Source: Paludibacteraceae bacterium (GTDB taxonomy: Bacteria > Bacteroidota > Bacteroidia > Bacteroidales > Paludibacteraceae). Taken from it: DNA of 64,000 bases. How positions within the stretch are numbered: position 1 is the first letter of the stretch; every line of letters starts with the position of its first letter. The stretch lies in contig CAJOMJ010000017.1 of the NCBI GenBank assembly GCA_905235505.1, positions 1-64,000 on the forward strand, given 5' to 3'. A program made the position numbers and the translations under genes. Below the pieces are notes generated by a model. The model was given only the letters and a program-made list of their open reading frames with translations. It was not told the DNA's origin and made no database searches. This document shows, piece after piece, positions 8,081-16,606 of this stretch.

Positions 8081-9298
8081 ATGAAAAGAGTAGTAATAAC
8101 GGGAATGGGTATCTGGTCGTGTCTCGGATACTCGCTTGATGAAGTGAGAGAGTCGCTTTATACAGGCAAGTCGGGTATCATTCTTGACCAGGAACGAAAA
8201 GAGATGGGATTCCGTTCAGGTTTGACAGCCAAGGTACAAATGCCGGATTTGAAGAAGGAGCTGAGCAGGTCGCAGCGCACATATATGCCCGAGCAGGCGC
8301 AATATGCATATTGTGCTACTGTCGAGGCTCTTCGAAATGCAAAGATTGACCAGGATTATCTTGATAAATACGATGTGGGACTTCTCTATGGCAACGACTC
8401 GAGTGCCGACCCTACCGTACGTGCGGTTGATAAAATCCGTGAGAAGAAAGATACCACTCTTTGTGGTTCAGGCGCTATATTCCAGTCTATGAACTCCACA
8501 GTCACCATGAACCTTGGAACAATATTCCATCTCCGTGGTATCAATCTGACAGTCAGTGGCGCATGTGCCAGTGGTGCCCATGCAATAGGACTCGGAGCTT
8601 TGCTTATACAGAACGGTCTGCAGGATATGATTGTATGTGGCGGTGCACAGGAAGTGAATCCGTTCTCTATCGGTTCTTTCGATGGTATCTCCGCATTCTC
8701 TATCCGTGAGGATGCGCCCGAGAAAGCCTCCCGTCCGTTCGATAGAGACAGAGACGGACTTGTCCCCGGTGGCGGTGCTGCAACTGTTATCATTGAGGAA
8801 TATGAGCATGCGGTTCGTCGCGGCGCACCTATTCTTGCAGAGATTCTCGGCTACGGCTTCTCAGCCAATGGCGAGCATATAAGTTCTCCCAATGTGGAAG
8901 GACCCTCGAAGTCGCTCCGTATGGCAATAGAGCGTGCCGGAATAGATATCCGTGAAATAGGATATATCAATGCTCATGCCACTTCCACCCATGTTGGTGA
9001 TACCAACGAGGCAAAGGCCATATACAACGTGTTTGGCGACCAGCGTACCGAAGTTACTTCTACCAAGAGTCAGACCGGTCATGAGATGTGGATGGCGGGA
9101 GCAAGCGAGATAATCTACTCAATGCTAATGATGAAGAACGATTTCATAGGTGCCAACCTCAACTTCGAGAACCCTGACGAAGACAGTGCCAAACTGCTTA
9201 TTCCTGCAAAACGCATAGACAAGCATTTCGACACATTCCTTAGCAACTCGTTCGGTTTCGGAGGCACTAACGCCACACTCGTAGTGAGAAACCTGTGA
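8081..9298 (+). CDS. beta-ketoacyl-ACP synthase (FabF/FabB-type, elongating)
   Basis: This 405-residue condensing enzyme has the active Cys at 162 (GACASG) and the two catalytic His blocks NAHATST and TGHEMW. The C-terminal SFGFGGTNA motif is complete, so it should be a working Claisen-condensing enzyme and not a chain-length factor. It sits in an operon with its own ACP, two hot-dog enzymes, a thioesterase, a CrtI-like oxidoreductase and a FabG. That indicates a specialised acyl product such as a polyene or a modified lipid, separate from housekeeping fatty-acid synthesis. Confidence 0.88.
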   Translation: MKRVVITGMGIWSCLGYSLDEVRESLYTGKSGIILDQERKEMGFRSGLTAKVQMPDLKKELSRSQRTYMPEQAQYAYCATVEALRNAKIDQDYLDKYDVGLLYGNDSSADPTVRAVDKIREKKDTTLCGSGAIFQSMNSTVTMNLGTIFHLRGINLTVSGACASGAHAIGLGALLIQNGLQDMIVCGGAQEVNPFSIGSFDGISAFSIREDAPEKASRPFDRDRDGLVPGGGAATVIIEEYEHAVRRGAPILAEILGYGFSANGEHISSPNVEGPSKSLRMAIERAGIDIREIGYINAHATSTHVGDTNEAKAIYNVFGDQRTEVTSTKSQTGHEMWMAGASEIIYSMLMMKNDFIGANLNFENPDEDSAKLLIPAKRIDKHFDTFLSNSFGFGGTNATLVVRNL

Positions 9299-9368
9299 TT
9301 GAAAGCACAAACTGACTCCAAGGAAACGACACAAAATAAAAAACAACTATAATAAACAATACTTAGTT

Positions 9369-9614
9369 ATGACAAAACAAGAACTCATTGAAAAAGTGAA
9401 CTCTGTATTGGCAGAGGAATTTGAAAAGGAAGTAGAAGAACTGACTCCGGAAGCAAACATCAAGCAGACTCTCGAACTTGACAGTCTCAGCCTTGTTGAC
9501 ATGGTTGCTCTTCTTGACGAGGAATTCGGAGTGAAAATAGCAAGTAGCGAACTTGTGCAGATTCAAACCTTCCAGGCTCTCTACGACTATCTTGAAGAGC
9601 ATATAGATGCCTAA
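9369..9614 (+). CDS. acyl carrier protein of the lipid operon
   Basis: An acidic 81-residue protein with the phosphopantetheine site DSL, Ser39. The preceding gap is 70 bp and its stop codon overlaps the next start by one base, indicating translational coupling with the dehydratase. It is probably the dedicated carrier for this cluster, since the sequence differs from the conserved housekeeping AcpP. Confidence 0.9.
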   Translation: MTKQELIEKVNSVLAEEFEKEVEELTPEANIKQTLELDSLSLVDMVALLDEEFGVKIASSELVQIQTFQALYDYLEEHIDA

Positions 9615-10045
9615 TGAAAGAGGTAACTTTTGCGGGCGCAGAGGTATGTAAACTTATACCTCAACGCCCACCAATGGTAATGATTGACAATGTGTTGGCA
9701 CAAGATGATATCTTGGTCAGCACTTGTTTGACTATTGATACTAACAATATCTTTGTTGATAACGGCTTCTTGTCGGAAAGCGGAATAGTGGAGCATATTG
9801 CCCAATCGGCGGCGGCTATGACAGGATATAACACTTTCCTTCATGGCAAAGAACCTGTTCTCGGGTTTATTGGCGAGGTCAAGAAATGTACTTTCTACAA
9901 CCTGCCTGCAGTAGGAGAGACTGTACAGACCCGTTTGAATGTGATAGGCGAAGCAGCCGGAGTAACTCTGCTTTCTGCCGTGGCTTCCACCATTGAAGGG
10001 AAACAGGTGGCACAGTGTCAGATGAAGATATTTCTAAAGCAATAA
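9614..10045 (+). CDS. ApeP-like hot-dog dehydratase
   Basis: A 143-residue hot-dog protein. The IPQRPPMVMID segment corresponds to the FabZ/ApeP N-terminal block, with Gln where FabZ has His. VEHIAQSAAAM corresponds to the central helix with its conserved acidic residue. ApeP-like proteins occur in aryl-polyene clusters and act on 3-hydroxyacyl-ACP. The next gene begins directly after its stop codon. Dehydratase activity is inferred from the family. Confidence 0.7.
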   Translation: MKEVTFAGAEVCKLIPQRPPMVMIDNVLAQDDILVSTCLTIDTNNIFVDNGFLSESGIVEHIAQSAAAMTGYNTFLHGKEPVLGFIGEVKKCTFYNLPAVGETVQTRLNVIGEAAGVTLLSAVASTIEGKQVAQCQMKIFLKQ

Positions 10046-10477
10046 ATGAAGGAAGAGGAGACTATACTCAGTTATGAGCAACGTGTGCAAGTGCGTTTCA
10101 GCGAGGTTGACAGCATACGCTCTGTGTGGCATGGACACTATGTTCAGTATCTCGAAGATGCCCGCGAGGCTTTCGGCAGAGAATACGGACTTGGCTATAT
10201 GACTATATTCGAGAACGGCTATTTTGCACCTGTCTATGAACTGAACCTGCATTATCGTCGTATGGCAACTGTTGATGATGTGCTGCTCGTGAAAATAATC
10301 TACTGCAAGACTATAGGCGGTAAAATAGTGTTTCACTATGTAGTCACCCGTCAGTCCGACAACGAACTGATACTCACAGCAGAGAGTGTCCAACTCTTTA
10401 CTACCAAAGAAGGGGAGTTCTCTCCTCTTGAACCTGAGTTCTACAAGCAGTGGAAACAGAAGTGGAATATACTATGA
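10046..10477 (+). CDS. 4-HBT-type hot-dog acyl-CoA/ACP thioesterase
   Basis: The 143-residue protein contains FSEVDSIRSVWHGHYVQYLE, the hallmark of 4-hydroxybenzoyl-CoA thioesterase-like enzymes, with the catalytic Asp in SEVD. It has no gap to the preceding dehydratase. It probably releases or proof-reads acyl chains of the cluster. Similar thioesterases are standard members of aryl-polyene loci. Confidence 0.8.
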   Translation: MKEEETILSYEQRVQVRFSEVDSIRSVWHGHYVQYLEDAREAFGREYGLGYMTIFENGYFAPVYELNLHYRRMATVDDVLLVKIIYCKTIGGKIVFHYVVTRQSDNELILTAESVQLFTTKEGEFSPLEPEFYKQWKQKWNIL

Positions 10478-10497
10478 TGAATCATCTTTGATAAGAA

Positions 10498-10866
10498 ATG
10501 TTGAAAGATTTTTATACCATACAAAGTGAGAGTATCAATGCTTCTGCAGCAGAATTCTCTGTGGCTCTGAATCCTGATTGTGAGGTATATAATGGGCATT
10601 TCCCCGGAAAACCTGTTTCTCCCGGAGTATGTAGCATACAGATGATAAAGGAATGTGCGGAGAGGGTGGCAGGATGTAAACTGAGTTTTGTAGAAATACG
10701 GCAATGCCGTTTCCTGCAGTTGCTTTCGCCCGCTACAACTCCGTGTCTGAATATATACCTCGAATTGAAGCCGAAAGCGGAAGACTGCATCTCCCTGGAT
10801 GCTAAAATACAGAATGCGGATGTGGTCTGTGTCAGTCTGAGCGGAACTCTCAAGAGTGCTGAATAA
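10498..10866 (+). CDS. ApeI/FabZ-like 3-hydroxyacyl-ACP dehydratase
   Basis: A short hot-dog protein of 122 residues with GHFPGKPVSPGV, which carries the catalytic His of FabA/FabZ enzymes, followed by the helix SIQMIKE. It is shorter than housekeeping FabZ (about 145) and resembles ApeI. Together with the ApeP-like gene it would supply the dehydration step of a polyene or unsaturated chain. Confidence 0.72.
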   Translation: MLKDFYTIQSESINASAAEFSVALNPDCEVYNGHFPGKPVSPGVCSIQMIKECAERVAGCKLSFVEIRQCRFLQLLSPATTPCLNIYLELKPKAEDCISLDAKIQNADVVCVSLSGTLKSAE

Positions 10867-10879
10867 GTAAAAAAGCAGA

Positions 10880-12370
10880 ATGAGCAGCAAACGAGTGGTC
10901 ATAATAGGTGCCGGACTTGGCGGTCTTGAGTGCGGATACATACTGGCGAAAAACGGTATGCAGGTCACGGTGCTTGAGCATGACCGTGTCGTAGGTGGCT
11001 GCTTGCAGTCTTTCAGGAGAGGTAACACTCTCTTTGATACAGGGTTCCACTATATAGGAGGGCTTGAAGAAGGGCAGTCGCTGTATGGGCTTTTCAAATA
11101 TTTCAATCTATTGGATCTGCCTTGGCACAAACTTGATGAGGATTGCTTCGATGAAGTAATCATTGGCAACAGCTCATTCAGTTTTGCCAATGGTCATGAC
11201 CGTTTCTGCGAGACACTCACACGTGCTTTCCCACAGGAAAAAGAAGGGTTGCGCCTTTACACGCAGATGCTGAAGAATGTAGGCGAACATCTCCCCGACA
11301 CCTTCCTGCCTAATGGAGCGGGTTGCAAACAGGCAGACAACTATTTTACCGGCTCGCTCTTTGCTACTTCAGCCTACGATTTCCTCTGTGACACCATTCA
11401 TGACCCCTTGTTGCGAAAAGTACTCTCAGGCACATCTCTGAAGATGGAACTTGACAGAGACACCTTGCCTCTGTATGTATTCGCCCAAATCAATAATTCA
11501 TATATTGAGAGTGCATGGCGGATAGAAGGCGGAGGACAACAGATGCTTGACTGTCTCGCCGAACAGATACATGGTTTCGGGGGAGAAGTCCGAACCAATG
11601 CTACTGTAACAAGTATAATTGACTACGGAGGCAAGGCAGTGGGTGTGCGTGTCAATAAGGATGAGTTTATTGAGGCGGATTATGTAATAGCCGCTCAGCA
11701 CCCGCAGGCTGTAATGCAGTTGCTTGCTGATAGTCCTACCATAAGAAAAGTGTATAGACGGCGTATTGCAAGTCTGCAAAACTCTTTCGGTATGTTCACT
11801 GCCAATATACAACTCAAGTCAGGCACCAATCCGTACGAAAACAGAAATATCTATATCCATAAAGCCGATGCGGACCTATGGAATGTGCGTGGACAGTCTG
11901 CGGAAAGCGTGCTTGTCAACTTCTATCATAATGAAGACGCTCTTGATCTGCTTACACCGCTTCGTTGGGAGACAGTGGCACAATGGTCAATGATGCCTCA
12001 AGGCAGACGCGGACAGGACTATGTAGAATACAAAGAACAAAAGACGGAAGAGTGTCTGCAACTTATAGAACAACGTCTGCCGTATTTAAGAGGAGCAATA
12101 GAGAAAGTATATACCTCCACTCCTTTGTCATACCAAAACTATACTCTTACTTACCACGGTGCAGCGTTTGGAATAAAGAAAGACTATCGCTCACCGCTTA
12201 CTACCATACTATCGCCACGCACCCCGCTTGAGAATCTTTACCTTACAGGTCAGAACCTCAATCTGCACGGAGTGCTCGGTGTCTCAATGACTTCGGTTCT
12301 TACATGTGCCGAACTGCTCGGTATGGATACGCTTGCCGAACAACTTGATGTTAAGCATTGGAGACAATAA
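10880..12370 (+). CDS. CrtI/phytoene-desaturase-like FAD-dependent oxidoreductase
   Basis: The 496-residue protein begins with a Rossmann dinucleotide motif (VIIGAGLGGLECG), then VLEHDRVVGGCLQSF. The C-terminus has YLTGQNLNLHGVLGVS, the second FAD-contact region of amine oxidase/CrtI-type flavoproteins. Family members saturate or desaturate polyene chains. Its placement between a dehydratase and a FabG suggests it acts on the acyl product. The substrate is not predictable from sequence alone. Confidence 0.8.
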   Translation: MSSKRVVIIGAGLGGLECGYILAKNGMQVTVLEHDRVVGGCLQSFRRGNTLFDTGFHYIGGLEEGQSLYGLFKYFNLLDLPWHKLDEDCFDEVIIGNSSFSFANGHDRFCETLTRAFPQEKEGLRLYTQMLKNVGEHLPDTFLPNGAGCKQADNYFTGSLFATSAYDFLCDTIHDPLLRKVLSGTSLKMELDRDTLPLYVFAQINNSYIESAWRIEGGGQQMLDCLAEQIHGFGGEVRTNATVTSIIDYGGKAVGVRVNKDEFIEADYVIAAQHPQAVMQLLADSPTIRKVYRRRIASLQNSFGMFTANIQLKSGTNPYENRNIYIHKADADLWNVRGQSAESVLVNFYHNEDALDLLTPLRWETVAQWSMMPQGRRGQDYVEYKEQKTEECLQLIEQRLPYLRGAIEKVYTSTPLSYQNYTLTYHGAAFGIKKDYRSPLTTILSPRTPLENLYLTGQNLNLHGVLGVSMTSVLTCAELLGMDTLAEQLDVKHWRQ

Positions 12371-12418
12371 CCAACCTAAGCCGCTTTACAGAGTTAAACC
12401 ACAATAAACAATATCTAT

Positions 12419-13144
12419 ATGTATGCATTAGTAACTGGCGGAAGCCGCGGCATTGGTCGTGCAATATCCGTGAAACTGGCTCAGATGGGCTATAATGTTA
12501 TCATCAACTATCAGTCTAATCAGCAGGAAGCGGAGAAGACACTTGCCATGGTTCGTGAGGCAGGGTCTGATGGTGAACTCCTGCCTTTCGATGTAAGCAA
12601 CAAAGAGGCTTGTCTTGAGGCAATAACCGCTTGGCAGGATTCGCACAAAGGCGAGTATATCGAAGTTCTTGTCAACAATGCCGGTATCCGTAGAGATAAC
12701 CTGCTCGTCTTTATGGAAGAAGACGATTTTGAGAATGTTCTTCGGACCAATCTCTTCTCTTTCTATAATGTCACCCGTCCGCTTGTGCAACCTATGGTGC
12801 GCCATAAATTCGGAAGAATAATCAATATGGCATCTCTCTCCGGACTTAAAGGTCTCCCCGGTCAGTGCAACTATTCTGCCGCGAAGGGTGGTCTGATTGC
12901 TGCAACCAAGGCACTCGCACAGGAAATAGGCAGAAAGAATATAACTGTCAATGCTATTGCACCGGGCTTTATCAAGACAGATATGGTTGATGGACTCGAC
13001 GAGGAGGCACTCAAAGAACAGATACCAATGCATCGTTTTGGGGAAGCTGAAGAGGTTGCTGCTTTGGTAGGTTTCCTTGCCTCCAAAGAAGCCTCATATA
13101 TTACAGGCGAATGTATCTCTATCAATGGCGGACTCTACACCTGA
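12419..13144 (+). CDS. 3-oxoacyl-ACP reductase, FabG-like SDR
   Basis: A 241-residue classical short-chain dehydrogenase with TGGSRGIGRA at the N-terminus, NNAG in the middle, catalytic Ser in NMASLSG and YSAAK as the Tyr/Lys pair, and PG near 180 (IAPGFIKTDM). Last gene of the lipid operon, 48 bp after the oxidoreductase. It would reduce the ketoacyl-ACP made by the cluster synthase. A housekeeping fabG is expected elsewhere in the genome. Confidence 0.88.
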   Translation: MYALVTGGSRGIGRAISVKLAQMGYNVIINYQSNQQEAEKTLAMVREAGSDGELLPFDVSNKEACLEAITAWQDSHKGEYIEVLVNNAGIRRDNLLVFMEEDDFENVLRTNLFSFYNVTRPLVQPMVRHKFGRIINMASLSGLKGLPGQCNYSAAKGGLIAATKALAQEIGRKNITVNAIAPGFIKTDMVDGLDEEALKEQIPMHRFGEAEEVAALVGFLASKEASYITGECISINGGLYT

Positions 13145-13192
13145 TTGGGAAACATAAGCCGCATATAAAGTAGAAAACTACATAAATACAAA

Positions 13193-13487
13193 AGCGCAGG
13201 CGTGCGCTGATACATATAACTGAGCATTACTATTATTTCGCGCAAACCGAAAACTACTGCAATTGTTTATAGGAATAAGACGTGAAAATAATTGACAATG
13301 AGACAACCTGCAAAAGGCGTGCTTGTTGTATTTATTCGCATAATAGATGCTTACACTATAAGTGTGAGTTTCTTGCGAATATACATCAGGTTCCTTTGCA
13401 GTAGTTACCTTGGTTGCGCGATAAGAAATTCACACTTTTCTTATCGTCACGATTGATAGTAAGCACAATAAGTAAATACTATCAGTC
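13193..13487 (+). other. Highly structured intergenic region / candidate leader RNA or ncRNA
   Basis: Several inverted repeats lie in a row: a 6-bp hairpin at 13193-13208; a long-range pair 13239-13262 with 13396-13420 (11-bp and 7-bp blocks); inside it an 8-bp perfect pair 13333-13340/13374-13381 enclosing an 8-bp hairpin at 13350-13368; a perfect 9-bp stem 13419-13427/13438-13446; and an 11-bp stem 13451-13461/13477-13487 that ends on the base before the next start codon. No open frame or clear promoter is seen. It could be a regulatory leader or a repeat element. Confidence 0.6.
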
Positions 13488-15134
13488 ATGAACCATAATA
13501 AAGACAGAATCTTCCGTCTCGTAAGTCTCGTTTGTTTGGCTATTATTCCATTGTATCCCAATGCCGCTTATGCTCTCACAAACAATTCAGGCATTACCTA
13601 TGTGCTAACAGGTTTTGTTTTCTCACTGCCTGTTATAGCCTTGTTATCATTATTACATCGCAAATGGATATATTGCGTCCTGACATCTATACTGACGATT
13701 CTTGCATTGATTGACTTGACAATGGTAGATCTATACAACGACTACCTGCTTCCTGGGGCAATAATATCCACTATAAATACTAATCCGCAGGAGGCCGCCG
13801 AATTCTATCATACCAATGTGAGGGAAATCTTTAGTTGGATTCCGTTAGTACTTGTATGTGTCGCTGCTTGTTTGCTTTACAAACCTTCATCTGACAGAAA
13901 GATTACTTGTTGTGTCGCTCTTGTGGCTCTTCTTATATCACCGCTTTTTGTTACATACAAGTTAGCAGGTTTTTATAAGGGGCAGGTGACCTTGAGGTAT
14001 TATATGGACAATCGTATATGGAACCGGCCGCCGTATAATGTTCCCTTCCAGTGTGTAAATGCTCACATCAGTTTGACTCGGAAACGGCAATGGGAGAATA
14101 TGAAGAATATTGATATGGGGGCAACGCGCAGAGTATTACCTGAAGGCAAAAATGAGATATATGTATTGGCCATTGGTGAATCCTTACGTTATGACAATGT
14201 TTCTCTCAATGGTCAATACAAGCGTACCACTACTCCACGTCTGGAGGCAATGCAAAGTAATCTTATGCTCTTTGACGATTACTATTCACAGGCATGTCTT
14301 ACTATGTATTCAGTACCGCAGTTGGTAACACGTGCCACACCCGATAACTTCGAACTCTGTTATGCAGAACGCTCTATCATTGAACCATTCAGAGAGTGCG
14401 GTTTCAAAGTGTTTACTATAGTGAGTAGTACTAATCTGTTGTCCTATGAACAGTATCTTTCAGACGGTGTGGACTCATTGATTATTGTACCCAATATAGT
14501 AGAGAACGGAGAAATACTCTCAGGTGACAAAACCATGATTCATATTGTTGATTCATTGGCGCAACAGCATAGCAAGTTGTTTGTCATGATGCAATTCCTT
14601 GGCAATCATAGTTTCTTTACCAACTATGAAAAGGAGTTTGAATACTACACTCCTAACTCGAACAATTGTACCGCAGAGATGGTACGCGACAGCATGATGC
14701 TTGTAAACGCCTATGATAATAGTATCTTATATACAGACTATATCTTGTCCTCAATTATAGACAGGATAAATCGCCCGAATACTGTTTCAGCGTTTGTATT
14801 TGTGTCTGACCATGGGGAAAATATTAGCAATGGAGGAGCAGGGCACGGCGGCAATTGTACACCCGTAGTTCAGGAATACCATGTGCCGTTTATATTCTGG
14901 TGGTCTGATGAATACAAAGATGTATATACCGACAAAGTAAATACAGCACTTGCTCACAAACATGTCCGGCTTAATGGTGACAACATCTACTATACACTAT
15001 GTGACATGGCGGATATTCAATTGTCGGAGCAGTTCAACCAACCGGAATGGAGTGTGCTTTCATCCGACTTTGAGGAGCATGAGCGCTTGATTCTTGTGCC
15101 TGACGGAGTTACATGTATTCGCCCTGACAACTAA
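13488..15134 (+). CDS. EptA-like phosphoethanolamine transferase (sulfatase superfamily membrane protein)
   Basis: The 548-residue protein has about five N-terminal membrane helices (to about 160) and a C-terminal alkaline-phosphatase-like domain. VLAIGESLRYDN supplies the first metal-binding block, ACLTMYSVP holds the likely Thr nucleophile, and VSDHGEN and GHGG complete the metal site. Family members move phosphoethanolamine onto lipid A or glycans in the periplasm. The start codon sits directly after an 11-bp stem, so translation may be controlled by the leader. Confidence 0.8.
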   Translation: MNHNKDRIFRLVSLVCLAIIPLYPNAAYALTNNSGITYVLTGFVFSLPVIALLSLLHRKWIYCVLTSILTILALIDLTMVDLYNDYLLPGAIISTINTNPQEAAEFYHTNVREIFSWIPLVLVCVAACLLYKPSSDRKITCCVALVALLISPLFVTYKLAGFYKGQVTLRYYMDNRIWNRPPYNVPFQCVNAHISLTRKRQWENMKNIDMGATRRVLPEGKNEIYVLAIGESLRYDNVSLNGQYKRTTTPRLEAMQSNLMLFDDYYSQACLTMYSVPQLVTRATPDNFELCYAERSIIEPFRECGFKVFTIVSSTNLLSYEQYLSDGVDSLIIVPNIVENGEILSGDKTMIHIVDSLAQQHSKLFVMMQFLGNHSFFTNYEKEFEYYTPNSNNCTAEMVRDSMMLVNAYDNSILYTDYILSSIIDRINRPNTVSAFVFVSDHGENISNGGAGHGGNCTPVVQEYHVPFIFWWSDEYKDVYTDKVNTALAHKHVRLNGDNIYYTLCDMADIQLSEQFNQPEWSVLSSDFEEHERLILVPDGVTCIRPDN

Positions 15135-15171
15135 TCATTCCAACTGATTCTTGCCTTGCCAATGCAATAAC

Positions 15172-15205
15172 AAAGCAGGCGGAGACATGAAGCTCCGCCT
15201 GCTTT
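15172..15205. terminator. Bidirectional hairpin terminator
   Basis: A perfect 13-bp stem (15172-15184 with 15193-15205) and an 8-base loop, flanked by A and T tracts, lies between the convergent phosphotransferase and gdhA genes. Confidence 0.85.
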
Positions 15206-15222
15206 CTGTAATAGTGTTTCTA

Positions 15223-16566
15223 TCAGATAATTCCTTGCTCAAGCATAGCAGTGGCCACTTTCATGAAGCCTGCTATATTGGCACCCTTAACGTAGTCGAT
15301 ACTGCCGTCAGGCTGTGTGCCGTGCTCTACACACTGCTCATGTATGGAGTACATGATGTGGTGCAGACGCTCGTCAACCTCTTTCGCAGTCCAGTTCAGG
15401 TGCTGCGCATTCTGTGTCATCTCCAAGCCTGAAGTTGCTACACCTCCTGCATTCACAGCCTTACCGGGGGCAAACAATACACCGTTCTGCTGGAAATAGT
15501 GAATTGCTCCGGGTTGGCAACCCATGTTACTTACTTCGCAGCAGCACCAGCAACCGTTCTTCTTCAGCTCTTTTGCATCGTCTTCCGACAGCTCGTTCTG
15601 GAAAGCGCAAGGAAGAGCTATGTCGCAAGCTACCGACCATGCTTTCTTGTCGGCTGTGAAGTGAACGAGGGTGGGGAACTTGTCCGCCATATCCTCAACA
15701 CGGTTGCGGTTGGAAGAACGCATGATAAGCATGTAGTCAATCATTTCTTTGGTTATGCCGTCAGGTATCTCGCATACTCCGTCAGGACCTGAGATAGCAA
15801 CTACCTTTGCACCAAGTTCTGTAGCTTTGGTTGCTGCACCCCACGCTACATTGCCGAAGCCGGAAATAGCAATGCGCTTGCCTTCAAGCGACTTTCCTGC
15901 CTTGTCAAGAAGGTGTTGTGTGAAATAGAGGGCACCGAAACCTGTGGCCTCCGGACGAAGAATACTGCCTCCCCATGTCATACCCTTGCCTGTCAGCACA
16001 CCGGTGTGATACTCGCGGGCAAGTTTCTGATACATGCCGTTAAGGAAGCCAATCTCGCGTCCGCCTACACCCACATCGCCTGCAGGTATATCCTGGTCTG
16101 GACCTATGCAACGCCACAACTCAAGCATGAATGCTTGGCAGAAACGCATAATCTCTGCATCTGACTTGCCTACTGGGTCGAAGTCGGAGCCACCTTTGGC
16201 ACCGCCCATCGGAAGAGTGGTAAGTGCATTCTTGAAAGTCTGCTCAAAACCGAGGAACTTAAGCATAGACGGTGTCACTGCCTTGTGGAAGCGCAGACCG
16301 CCTTTGTAAGGACCAATGGCTGAATTGAATTGTACACGATACCCGAGGTTGGTCTGAACCTGACCCTTATCGTCAATCCACGTAACCCGGAAGGTGTAAA
16401 TTCTGTCAGGCTCCACCATTCGCTCTATGATATGTGCCTGCTCGAATTCGGGATGCTGGTTGTACACATCCTCAATTGATTCAAGTACTTCTTGTACGGC
16501 TTGCAGATACTCCGCTTCGCCGGGGTGTTTGGCAGCAAGTTGCTGCATGATAACTTGTGTTCTCAT
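15223..16566 (-). CDS. gdhA: NADP-type glutamate dehydrogenase
   Basis: A 447-residue hexameric-type GDH. PYKGGLRFH and LPMGGAKGGSDFDP (catalytic Lys124) match the family, as do PAGDVGVGGREIG and the Rossmann motif SGFGNVAWG. It interconverts 2-oxoglutarate plus ammonium and glutamate. The stretch usually read as EGANMP is EVSNMG here, preceded by four Cys among six residues (CWCCC); I do not know whether this is typical of a GDH subgroup. It follows the sensor kinase gene by 40 bp on the same strand and may share its transcript. Confidence 0.95.
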   Translation of the reverse strand: MRTQVIMQQLAAKHPGEAEYLQAVQEVLESIEDVYNQHPEFEQAHIIERMVEPDRIYTFRVTWIDDKGQVQTNLGYRVQFNSAIGPYKGGLRFHKAVTPSMLKFLGFEQTFKNALTTLPMGGAKGGSDFDPVGKSDAEIMRFCQAFMLELWRCIGPDQDIPAGDVGVGGREIGFLNGMYQKLAREYHTGVLTGKGMTWGGSILRPEATGFGALYFTQHLLDKAGKSLEGKRIAISGFGNVAWGAATKATELGAKVVAISGPDGVCEIPDGITKEMIDYMLIMRSSNRNRVEDMADKFPTLVHFTADKKAWSVACDIALPCAFQNELSEDDAKELKKNGCWCCCEVSNMGCQPGAIHYFQQNGVLFAPGKAVNAGGVATSGLEMTQNAQHLNWTAKEVDERLHHIMYSIHEQCVEHGTQPDGSIDYVKGANIAGFMKVATAMLEQGII

Positions 16567-16606
16567 TGTGTTATTTATGTTTGTTTTGTTTGTTGTTTAT
16601 GTGGTT

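Noticed and set aside
8386..8793. Long minus-strand frames inside the ketosynthase gene
   Set aside because: They overlap a well-supported gene, have biased composition and no motif.
15913..16164. Plus-strand frames antisense to gdhA
   Set aside because: gdhA is certain, and these frames only mirror its codon pattern.
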